Below, piece by piece: positions 1 to 6,267 of a stretch of 7,536 bases of DNA. Source of the stretch: an uncultured Aquincola sp. (GTDB lineage Bacteria > Pseudomonadota > Gammaproteobacteria > Burkholderiales > Burkholderiaceae); the NCBI GenBank assembly GCA_937883885.1, contig CAKZXL010000715.1, positions 1 through 7,536 of the forward strand, written 5' to 3'. The stretch's first letter is position 1, and each line of letters begins with the position of its first letter. A program made the position numbers and the translations under genes. The notes beneath the pieces are model-generated. The model did no database searches and was not told where the DNA came from. It saw nothing but the letters and a program-made list of their open reading frames with translations.

Positions 1-1310
1 CGACGGTCACGACACCGGGCGAAGACACGCAGCATGTGGTCGAAGTCGACAAGGTGCAGGTCAATCTCTTCTTCGACGGCACGTTCAACAACTACTACAA
101 CGTCACGACCGAAGACGCTGGCATCCGCCGGCAATACGGCGGAGAGAACACCAGCTACGACAACGGCTTGTCCAACGTGGCGCGCATGTGGGAGGCCTTG
201 GGCCGGGAACCTGACGGGCCGGACCTCGGTGTGTACATCGATGGCATGGGCACCACTCGCCTGCAAGCGGATAACCTGAGGGGGGCGGCGCTGGGTACCG
301 GCGATACCGGTATACGGGTGCGGGCCCAGCAGGCGTTTGGTTTGCTGATCAATGCCCTCAGACGCAAACGCGGCGATGATGATCCGCCCGCTATTCTTGA
401 GCTCAACCTGTTCGGCTTCAGCCGCGGCGCTGCCACGGCCCGCCATTTCGCGAGCTTGCTGCGGCAGCGTGAGGAGATTGCCAAGCACTTTCTGGACGAA
501 TGGGGGCGCGTCCTGGTGCAGGTGAACTTCGTCGGTCTTTTCGACACAGTCTCTGCCGAAGGCGCGGTTCGCACCAATGACGTGGAGGATCTTGGTCTCC
601 GGTTTGTCGATGACTCCGCCCGCCGTGTCTTTCAGTTGGTGGCGATGGATGAATATCGCCGCCACTTCGCATTGACGACCATTGACAGCGCTTGCCGCGC
701 GAAGACGACGGTGGATGGCATCCGGCAGCCCATGGGCTTTGAGCTGGGCATTCCGGGCTCGCATTCCGACGTAGGGGGAGGCTACAAGGCCGGCACAGCG
801 GCTGACGAGCCGCCGGAGACCGTGGAGTTGCCTCCGACCAGGCAGACGGTCGACGGAGATGGCACTGGACAAACAGTGCGGGGCCCCCAGTCCTTCGTCT
901 ACGCGCAGGGCTGGTATGCCTCCGAAGACCTGAGCGCAGGTGCGCTGCATCCGTACCGCCACCAGCGGCAGGTGGGAGGCGACTATTACAAGGCGGGCCT
1001 GTCTTTGATGGTGGATGTGGCAGAGCGTTGCACGACCACCTTATATCCCGCATCGCTCAAGGCCGACATGCAGGCACGGACGCCCGACATTGCAGCGGTC
1101 CAGGCTCAGTTGCGTGAGCTCGCCCGGCAGCGGGTGTTTGCTGCCGCCGGTGGTACCCGCGCCAGCCGCTCGCTGGAGGAGTTGTTGGGTCGAGACAAGG
1201 CGCGAGCGTTTCGACGTGCTTACCTGCACTTGTCACTGCGAGACGACTACGCGAATCAACCCCGCTACAAGAACGACACAGAACTGGAGCGACAACATGT
1301 GCCCGGTTGA
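1..1310 (+). CDS. DUF2235 / Tle1-like type VI secretion phospholipase effector, 5'-partial
   Basis: The reading frame is open from base 3 to the TGA at 1308-1310. The only start codon near the edge is GTG at 36, with no convincing ribosome binding site, so the true start is probably upstream. Counting from that GTG as residue 1, the protein has 424 residues. Near the N-terminus it shows VNLFFDGTFNN (9-19), the hallmark opening of DUF2235. A nucleophile elbow GFSRG (127-131, Ser129) follows. FVGLFD ends at Asp170, and PGSHSDVGGGY spans 240-250 with His243. These Ser, Asp and His residues are the likely catalytic triad. The family includes Tle1 phospholipases delivered by the type VI secretion system into the periplasm of rival cells. 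The protein is shorter than full-length Tle1 proteins with large C-terminal domains. The next gene overlaps it and is a plausible immunity gene. The family call is firm; T6SS delivery is inferred, since no VgrG or chaperone gene lies inside the window. Confidence 0.88.
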   Translation, partial: TVTTPGEDTQHVVEVDKVQVNLFFDGTFNNYYNVTTEDAGIRRQYGGENTSYDNGLSNVARMWEALGREPDGPDLGVYIDGMGTTRLQADNLRGAALGTGDTGIRVRAQQAFGLLINALRRKRGDDDPPAILELNLFGFSRGAATARHFASLLRQREEIAKHFLDEWGRVLVQVNFVGLFDTVSAEGAVRTNDVEDLGLRFVDDSARRVFQLVAMDEYRRHFALTTIDSACRAKTTVDGIRQPMGFELGIPGSHSDVGGGYKAGTAADEPPETVELPPTRQTVDGDGTGQTVRGPQSFVYAQGWYASEDLSAGALHPYRHQRQVGGDYYKAGLSLMVDVAERCTTTLYPASLKADMQARTPDIAAVQAQLRELARQRVFAAAGGTRASRSLEELLGRDKARAFRRAYLHLSLRDDYANQPRYKNDTELERQHVPG

Positions 1311-2577
1311 GCTGCGGGGCCGGCGTCGTTGGCTTCAGGGTGCAGCGGCGGTGGGCCTGATGAGTACAGGTGTCGCGGGTCGCGCGCAGGTTCTTCGAGG
1401 ACTGTTCATGAATAACGACACGCCGGAAACCGCCTTCATGAAGTGGACGGTATCGTTCTGCCGCTACGGCCTTGCCCCCAAGGACAGCAGCAGCGTGAGC
1501 ACTTTGACCAGCAACAACTGGCTCAAGGATGCCGACGGCAAAACGGTGGCCGTCTTCTACACCGGCTTTGGGGCTGCCTGGGGTGCCGGGAGCTTCGGGA
1601 TGGGTGGCACGCCGATGGAGGGTGCCCGCCTGCCCAAGACGCTGCGGCTGAGCTACTACGACTACCTGGAGGACCGCTTCTACCGGCTGGATGCCGAGCT
1701 GCCGTTGCAGCGCCTGTTCGAGTTGTTCGTGCAGGCGCCAAAGATCGTGGCGCGTGAGATCAGGTACGGTGAAGTGGCGCCACGGTACGAGGACTTGCGC
1801 ATCGGCGTTGCACCCGATGGGCATTTGATGCTGTGGGTGTGGGGCGTGGGCAGTCAGGTGGAGCTGGGCGCTTATCGGGCCCGGGTGCTCGAGGGCATGA
1901 CACGCCAAAGCTACAACACGAGCGTGCCGGCTGGTGCTTTCACGCTGATTGAGGACCGATGGCTGGCGCTCGACCGGATGAAACCCGAGACCGTCGAGCG
2001 TGTGAAGGCGGGATGGCGACCCGATCCGATGTGGTACATGCGGCACATCCGGGTGAAGTACCCCTGGCGCCATGTGCTCAGCGGCAATGTCTCGCGCGTG
2101 ACCGAGCTGCAGAGCCACCAGGGCAATGCGGAGGCGGAGAGCGTGGGGCAGTGGGAGATGGGCGCCTACTCGCAAGTCAACCGCTTGCGCGGCATTCCGC
2201 AAACCACCTTCTTCTGGTTCCACGACCGTTATGGCCAGCGCCACTACTTGTGGATCACGTTTTCACTGCGCGAGCGCGCGGTGAGCGAGGCCGACCTGAG
2301 CGAGGTGCGCGCCGCGTTCGAAGAGGTGTTCCCCGGCCGCACCCTGGAGGACAACGATTGGTTGCCGGGCGATCAGGACATGGCGCAGGTCGAGGTGCAT
2401 GTGCCCGAAGACTTCCGGCGCTTCAGCGCATTCCTGGTCAAGGGCGATCGGCGTTTGCCGCTGCCGGTGGCCCGCGTCAAGCACGCCGAGCTCGAGCCGT
2501 TCACCCATTGGGCTGGCCAGACGTCGGAGCGGCTCACGCCCGAGATGCGCAGGCTGTTTCAGCTGGGCCCGCCTTAG
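1297..2577 (+). CDS. DUF2931-like exported protein, probable immunity partner of the Tle1-like effector
   Basis: This encodes 426 residues from ATG 1297. The start has GGAG at 1286-1289 (7-base spacer) and overlaps the upstream gene by 14 bases, which suggests translational coupling. The N-terminus has a Tat-like pattern, RRRWLQ (9-14), then a small hydrophobic stretch (15-28) and a possible cleavage site after Ala30, so export to the periplasm is likely. Residues 111-140, with LPKTLRLSYYDYLEDRFY and then a 'LPLQRLFELF' helix, resemble DUF2931, a family often found beside type VI lipase effectors. The C-terminal half (about 200-426), rich in Trp and Tyr, matches nothing I recognise with confidence. 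Because Tle effectors act in the periplasm, a periplasmic immunity protein fits. A second in-frame ATG at 1408 has its own GAGGA (1397-1401) and would give a form without a signal peptide. The longer start is chosen for the overlap and signal peptide. The gene is firm; family and role are moderate. Confidence 0.8.
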   Translation: MCPVELRGRRRWLQGAAAVGLMSTGVAGRAQVLRGLFMNNDTPETAFMKWTVSFCRYGLAPKDSSSVSTLTSNNWLKDADGKTVAVFYTGFGAAWGAGSFGMGGTPMEGARLPKTLRLSYYDYLEDRFYRLDAELPLQRLFELFVQAPKIVAREIRYGEVAPRYEDLRIGVAPDGHLMLWVWGVGSQVELGAYRARVLEGMTRQSYNTSVPAGAFTLIEDRWLALDRMKPETVERVKAGWRPDPMWYMRHIRVKYPWRHVLSGNVSRVTELQSHQGNAEAESVGQWEMGAYSQVNRLRGIPQTTFFWFHDRYGQRHYLWITFSLRERAVSEADLSEVRAAFEEVFPGRTLEDNDWLPGDQDMAQVEVHVPEDFRRFSAFLVKGDRRLPLPVARVKHAELEPFTHWAGQTSERLTPEMRRLFQLGPP

Positions 2578-2583
2578 GCGGGC
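2567..2583 (+). terminator. GC hairpin spanning the stop codon of the DUF2931-like gene
   Basis: A perfect 7-bp all-GC stem, GCCCGCC-TTA-GGCGGGC, has a 3-base loop. The TAG stop codon (2575-2577) lies in the loop and first base of the 3' arm. The following bases are GGGGGTT-rich with no T-run, so this is not a classical intrinsic terminator. It could act as a weak or bidirectional terminator or protect a 3' end. The position, at the end of the effector-immunity pair, is what suggests the role. Confidence 0.4.
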
Positions 2584-2584
2584 T

Positions 2585-2621
2585 GGGGGTTGCCGCCGCC
2601 GCCGGCAAGCTACCATCCCCC
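2585..2621 (+). other. Possible stem-loop in the leader before the response regulator
   Basis: GGGGG (2585-2589) can pair with CCCCC (2617-2621), and the adjoining TTGCCG (2590-2595) pairs with CGGCAA (2603-2608) around a 7-base loop. This gives 11 bp interrupted by an 8-base bulge on the 3' side (2609-2616). The pairing is seen in the sequence; a role in RNA is inferred. If transcription starts near 2623, this structure would exist only in read-through RNA from the upstream genes. Confidence 0.3.
2590..2616 (+). promoter_or_regulatory. Weak candidate promoter for the two-component operon
   Basis: TACCAT at 2611-2616 matches four of six bases of a sigma-70 -10 box, and TTGCCG at 2590-2595 matches four of six of a -35 box. 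The spacer is only 15 bases, which is short. A start near 2623 would leave a leader of about 37 bases before the ATG at 2660. This is the only plausible promoter-like pair in the 82-base gap. Read-through from upstream genes is the alternative. Confidence 0.3.
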
Positions 2622-2628
2622 TCAGAAA

Positions 2629-2644
2629 GCCGCCGCAAGGCGGC
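2629..2644 (+). other. GNRA-capped hairpin just before the response regulator ribosome binding site
   Basis: A perfect 6-bp stem, GCCGCC-GCAA-GGCGGC, is closed by a GCAA tetraloop, a stable GNRA type. It ends only 3 bases before the ribosome binding site GAGGAG (2648-2653), which is itself 6 bases from the ATG. It could stabilise the mRNA 5' end or affect ribosome access. The structure is seen; the function is inferred. Confidence 0.45.
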
Positions 2645-2659
2645 CACGAGGAGCCTGCC

Positions 2660-3421
2660 ATGAAGGTGCTGCTGGTCGACGACCATCCCCTGATCCTGTC
2701 TGCCCTGCAGGGCGTGATCCGCGGACTCGGTGACGACGTCACCGTGGTCGGCGTGGCCAGCGCGGCCGGCCTGCGCCAGCAGCTGGTCACCGATGCCGAG
2801 TTCGACCTGGTGCTGCTGGACCTGCAGCTGGGCGATGCCAACGGCTTCGATGTGCTCAGCGAGCTGCGCAGCGCCCACCCGGCGCTGCCGGTGGTGGTGG
2901 TGTCGGCCTCCGACCGCGCCAGCGACGTGATCCAGGCCATCGACCTGGGCGCGATGGGCTTCGTGCCCAAGCGCGCGTCCAACGACATGCTGTTCGAAGC
3001 CCTGCGGCTGGTGATGTCGGGCGGCATCTTCGTGCCGCCGATGTCGCTGGGCATGGATGCCGGCGCCTCGGCGCCGACGCCGCCCCAGGATGCCCATGCC
3101 GAGGCCGACACCGTGCCCGACGTGATGCGCATCGGCGAGACGGCCGAGGCCGCGCCCTTCCAGCGCCATGCGCCGTCCTTCGCTTCGCTGGGCCTGACGC
3201 CCCGCCAGGCCGACGTGCTGGCGCAGCTGCTGCAGGGCAAGCCCAACAAGCTGATCGCGCGCGAAATGAACCTGTCGGTGGAAACCGTGAAAGACCACGT
3301 GGCCGCGGTGCTGCGGGCGCTGAATGTCAGCTCGCGCACGCAGGCGGTGCTGGCCGTCAGCCAGATGACGCAGGGCCAGCTGCCCAGCTTCCAGGCCTGG
3401 AAGCCGAATCGTCGCGGATGA
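2660..3421 (+). CDS. LuxR/NarL-type two-component response regulator
   Basis: This encodes 253 residues from ATG 2660, with a strong GAGGAG ribosome binding site at 2648-2653. The N-terminal receiver domain (about 1-120) has the acidic pair Asp7-Asp8, phospho-acceptor Asp54 (in LVLLD), switch Ser82 and Lys104 (in FVPK), so all key residues are present. A long linker rich in Ala, Pro and acidic residues covers about 130-175. The C-terminal GerE/LuxR helix-turn-helix (about 177-235) begins LGLTPRQADVL and has its recognition helix around SVETVKDHVAAVL (206-218). It should be a cytoplasmic DNA-binding transcription regulator activated by phosphorylation. Its stop overlaps the start of the following hybrid kinase gene by four bases (ATGA), so the kinase is the expected partner. 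The target genes are unknown; the downstream esterase gene is a candidate. The extension upstream of 2660 in the same frame is rejected because the family start is MKVLLVDDH. Confidence 0.95.
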   Translation: MKVLLVDDHPLILSALQGVIRGLGDDVTVVGVASAAGLRQQLVTDAEFDLVLLDLQLGDANGFDVLSELRSAHPALPVVVVSASDRASDVIQAIDLGAMGFVPKRASNDMLFEALRLVMSGGIFVPPMSLGMDAGASAPTPPQDAHAEADTVPDVMRIGETAEAAPFQRHAPSFASLGLTPRQADVLAQLLQGKPNKLIAREMNLSVETVKDHVAAVLRALNVSSRTQAVLAVSQMTQGQLPSFQAWKPNRRG

Positions 3422-5187
3422 AGGCCGACCAGATCCGGGCGTTGATCGCCCAGAGCCCGGCCTCGCTCACCGGCAACGCCGTCGGCTTCTGCGTGCTGGT
3501 GGGGGTGTTCTTCCCGCTGGCCCATCCGGCGGTGCTGGGCGGCTGGGTGGCCGCGGTGACGCTGCTGTGGCTGCTGCGGCTGGGCCACTGGTGGCGCTAC
3601 CGCCAGCGCGAGCGGGCTGGCACGCTGGACGACGCCACGCTGCTGGGCTGGGTGCGCAGCTACGTGGTGCTGGTGCTGCTGCAGGGCGCGCAATGGGGCG
3701 CCGCGGTGTGGCTGTTCTGGCACCTGGGCACGCCTTACCACCGGCTGGCGCTGATCCTGGTGGCCTATGCCTACACGCTGGGCGCGGTGCAGCTGCTGGT
3801 CACCCAGGGCAAGGTGTTCAACGCCTTCATCAGCCTGATCCTGGTGCCCACCATCGCCCGCATCGTCAGCGACCGGTCCGAGCCCTTCCACTGGCAACTG
3901 GCGCTGGTGCTGAGCGTGATCTTCGTGGCCACGCTGGTCATCGGCCGCACCCACCGCAGCGCGCTGGCGCAGGCCATCTCGCTCAAGGCCCGCACCGACC
4001 AGCTGGCCGCGCAGCTGCGGGTGGAAAAGGCCGCTGCCGACGAAGCCCGCCGCGCCGCCGAGGCCGCCAGCCGCGCCAAGACCCAGTTCTTTGCCGCGGC
4101 CAGCCACGACCTGCGCCAGCCGCTGCATGCGATGGGCCTGTTCGCCGAGGCCTTGCGCCAGCGCATCCGCGACCCCGAGGTGGCCTCGCTGGTCAACAGC
4201 ATCAACGAAAGCGTGGACGCGCTGGAGGGCCTGTTCGGCGAGCTGCTGGACATCACCCGCATCGACAGCGGCGGCGTGGACGTGAACCCGCACCCGGTGC
4301 GCATGAAGGAGGTGTTCACCCGGCTGCGGCTGCACTTCGAGCCGCTGGCCTTCGAGAAGGGCCTGGCGCTGAGCTTCCATGGCGACCACCGCGTGGCCCA
4401 CACCGACCCGCTGCTGCTCGAGCGCATCCTGCGCAACCTGGTGAGCAACGCCATCCGCTACACCGAAGACGGCGGCGTGCTGGTCAGCTGCCGGCAACGC
4501 GGCCAGCGCCTGCTGGTGCAGGTGTGGGACAGCGGCATCGGCGTGTCCGAGGCGGCGCTGCCCCGCATCTTCGAAGAGTTCTACCAGGTGCACACCAGCC
4601 GTCCGCTGGAGGCCCACCACCGCAAGGGCCTGGGTCTGGGCCTGGCCATCGTCAAGCGGCTGGCCGACCTGCTGCAGGCGCCTTTGACGGTGCGCTCCCG
4701 CGTGGACCGCGGCACCGTGTTCAGCCTGGAACTGCCGGTGGGCATCGAGCAGCGTCGGGTCGAGCGCGACATCACCCGCAGCAAGGCCGCGCTGGGCCTG
4801 ACGCTCAACGGCCGCCGCATGGTGGTGGTGGAAGACGAAGCCGCGGTGCGCGAAGGCCTGGTGGTGCTGCTGCAGGCCTGGGGCGCGCAGGTGGACGCCT
4901 TCGAGACGGTGGAGGCGGTGCAGGCCTGGACCGCGCAGCCCGGCACGCCGCAGCCCGACCTGCTGATCGTGGACTACCGGCTGCCGGCCGGCACCACCGG
5001 GCTGGACGCACTGGCCGTGCTGCGCGCCCGCTGGCCGCAGGCCCAGCTGCCGGCCATCGTGGTCACCGGCAGCAGCCTCGGCGGGCATGAAGACGAATCG
5101 GCCACGCACGACTTCCACCTGCTCATCAAGCCGGTGCTGCCCAACAAGCTGCGGGCGATGATCGCTTTCAAGCTGGGGATGCGTTGA
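3418..5187 (+). CDS. Membrane-bound hybrid sensor histidine kinase with C-terminal receiver
   Basis: This encodes 589 residues. About six hydrophobic helices (roughly 20-38, 41-57, 80-101, 108-127, 133-150, 158-176) have short loops, and the Arg-rich loop 58-66 fits the positive-inside rule with the N-terminus in the cytoplasm. No periplasmic sensing domain is visible, so the signal is probably sensed in or at the membrane. An Ala/Glu/Arg-rich coiled coil (about 187-222) leads to the HisKA motif SHDLRQPLHA with phospho-acceptor His230. The ATPase domain has an N box (Asn344), DSGIG (371-375), an F box (FEEFY, 385-389) and GLGLG (404-408). The receiver (about 466-585) has Glu472-Asp473, acceptor Asp519, Thr550 and Lys571-Pro572, so it looks functional. 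No Hpt domain is present here or in the neighbouring genes. The start overlaps the regulator stop (ATGA) without a good ribosome binding site of its own, implying coupled translation. The ligand and physiological role cannot be read from the sequence. Confidence 0.94.
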   Translation: MKADQIRALIAQSPASLTGNAVGFCVLVGVFFPLAHPAVLGGWVAAVTLLWLLRLGHWWRYRQRERAGTLDDATLLGWVRSYVVLVLLQGAQWGAAVWLFWHLGTPYHRLALILVAYAYTLGAVQLLVTQGKVFNAFISLILVPTIARIVSDRSEPFHWQLALVLSVIFVATLVIGRTHRSALAQAISLKARTDQLAAQLRVEKAAADEARRAAEAASRAKTQFFAAASHDLRQPLHAMGLFAEALRQRIRDPEVASLVNSINESVDALEGLFGELLDITRIDSGGVDVNPHPVRMKEVFTRLRLHFEPLAFEKGLALSFHGDHRVAHTDPLLLERILRNLVSNAIRYTEDGGVLVSCRQRGQRLLVQVWDSGIGVSEAALPRIFEEFYQVHTSRPLEAHHRKGLGLGLAIVKRLADLLQAPLTVRSRVDRGTVFSLELPVGIEQRRVERDITRSKAALGLTLNGRRMVVVEDEAAVREGLVVLLQAWGAQVDAFETVEAVQAWTAQPGTPQPDLLIVDYRLPAGTTGLDALAVLRARWPQAQLPAIVVTGSSLGGHEDESATHDFHLLIKPVLPNKLRAMIAFKLGMR

Positions 5188-5202
5188 TCGCCGGCTTGTG
5201 GC

Positions 5203-5208
5203 TAGAGT
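5203..5208 (+). promoter_or_regulatory. Weak candidate -10 box before the SGNH hydrolase gene
   Basis: TAGAGT matches four of six bases of a sigma-70 -10 element in the 47-base gap after the kinase gene. The best -35-like sequence, TTGATC at 5184-5189, is only 13 bases away, too close for a standard promoter. No terminator hairpin with a T-run lies between the two genes, so read-through from the two-component operon is equally likely. Confidence 0.22.
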
Positions 5209-5234
5209 GCCGCCTCAAACCCGGGAGAAGTCGC

Positions 5235-6257
5235 ATGCCCCTGCACCGTTCACGCGCCAAGTTCTTCAAGCGCCCCCTGGCGCTGGCCCTCGCCCTGATG
5301 GGGCTGGCCACCCTGTCGCAGCCGGCCGCCGCCTTCAGCGGGCTGTATGTGCTGGGCGACAGCCTGTCAGACGTGGGCAACGCGGCGCTGGCCGTCGGCA
5401 CCGACCCCACGCAGTTCATCAGCGGCAACTCGTACGTGCCCGACCGGCCTTACGCCAGCGGCACGCTGTCGAACGGGAAGGTATGGGCCAGCTACCTGTC
5501 GCAAAGCCTGGGTCTGGGTGCGTCGCTGCCTTCGCTGGCCGGCGGCAACAACTACGCCTTTGGCGGCGCCCGCACCAGCGGTGGCGATGCGCCCAGCCTG
5601 AAGGACCAGGCGCAGATGCTGCTGGCGCCGTTGAAGGCCAGCGGCGCCAAGCTGTCTGCCCATGCGCTGTACGTGGTGGCGGGCGGTGGCAACAACGGCT
5701 TTGACGCGCTGGACGCCATCCTGGCCGGCGCCAACGTGGAAAGCACGCTGCTGACCACCGCGAACAGTTACGCCAGCGACGTCGGCGGCATCGTCGACGA
5801 CCTGCAGGCGGCCGGCGCACGCCACATCGTGGTGTGGAACACGCCCAACCTCGGGCTCACGCCCCTGGCCAACGCGGCAGGCCCGCTGGCGCAGGCGGGC
5901 GGCACCCTGCTGGCCCAGCAGATGAACGGAGCGCTGGCCACGCGGCTGGCGGGCGAGCAAGGGGTCGCCACCTTCGACGTGTTCAGCCTGCTCACCAACG
6001 CGGTGGCCCAGACCGGCAGCTCCCCGACGACGGCCACCTTCAGCAACGCCACGCGCGCCTGCGGCAGCCTGCTCGCGGGCTGCGATCCGGCCACCTCGCT
6101 GTTCTGGGATGGCATCCACCCCACCACCTACGGCCACCAGTTCATCGCCGCCGGCATGGCCGCCACGGTGGCCGCCATTCCCGAGCCGTCGACCTATGCG
6201 CTGATGCTGGGCGGCCTGGCAGCCGTGGGCTGGCTGGCGAGGCGCCGGGCCGCGTGA
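5235..6257 (+). CDS. Secreted SGNH/GDSL hydrolase with PEP-CTERM sorting signal
   Basis: This encodes 340 residues from ATG 5235, with GGAG at 5224-5227 (7-base spacer). An in-frame TTG at 5184 overlaps the kinase stop and is rejected. A Sec signal peptide has a basic start, a hydrophobic core (14-27) and likely cleavage after Ala33 (QPAAA). SGNH blocks are GDSLSD (41-46, nucleophile Ser43), FGGAR (109-113, oxyanion Gly110), GGGNN (150-154) and DGIHPT (292-297, Asp292 and His295). Block III normally reads Asn-Asp; here it is Asn153-Asn154. Cys276 and Cys283 could form a disulfide. The C-terminus has the PEP-CTERM layout: Pro316-Glu317-Pro318, a hydrophobic helix (about 321-334) and Arg336-338. 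Such tails direct exported proteins to exosortase-type processing, often in exopolysaccharide-producing bacteria. The expected activity is ester or lipid hydrolysis outside the cytoplasmic membrane; the substrate is unknown. The gene follows the two-component pair on the same strand and may be under its control. Confidence 0.93.
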   Translation: MPLHRSRAKFFKRPLALALALMGLATLSQPAAAFSGLYVLGDSLSDVGNAALAVGTDPTQFISGNSYVPDRPYASGTLSNGKVWASYLSQSLGLGASLPSLAGGNNYAFGGARTSGGDAPSLKDQAQMLLAPLKASGAKLSAHALYVVAGGGNNGFDALDAILAGANVESTLLTTANSYASDVGGIVDDLQAAGARHIVVWNTPNLGLTPLANAAGPLAQAGGTLLAQQMNGALATRLAGEQGVATFDVFSLLTNAVAQTGSSPTTATFSNATRACGSLLAGCDPATSLFWDGIHPTTYGHQFIAAGMAATVAAIPEPSTYALMLGGLAAVGWLARRRAA

Positions 6258-6267
6258 CGGTCCTGTT

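Noticed and set aside
34..279. An 81-codon frame overlapping the start of the DUF2235 gene
   Set aside because: It is Ser/Thr/Arg low-complexity out-of-frame translation of a conserved domain.
1057..2244. A 395-codon minus-strand frame opposite the DUF2931-like gene
   Set aside because: No family features and His/Ala/Arg-rich composition; the plus-strand gene has a good start, signal peptide and family motif.
2399..2659. Extension of the response regulator frame upstream to 2399
   Set aside because: It would overlap the DUF2931-like gene out of frame; the strong binding site and the MKVLLVDDH opening place the start at 2660.
3567..5090. A 507-codon plus-strand frame inside the kinase gene
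   Set aside because: It is Gly/Pro/Arg/Ala-rich out-of-frame translation of the kinase, with no recognisable motif.
2263..5118. A 951-codon open frame on the minus strand opposite the two-component genes
   Set aside because: Its translation is low-complexity, rich in His, Gln, Ala and Arg, with no domain. It lies opposite genes with intact motifs and arises from the strong GC-ending codon bias.
5367..6137. A 256-codon minus-strand frame opposite the SGNH hydrolase gene
   Set aside because: Composition is typical of antisense shadow frames, and the plus strand carries all SGNH blocks.
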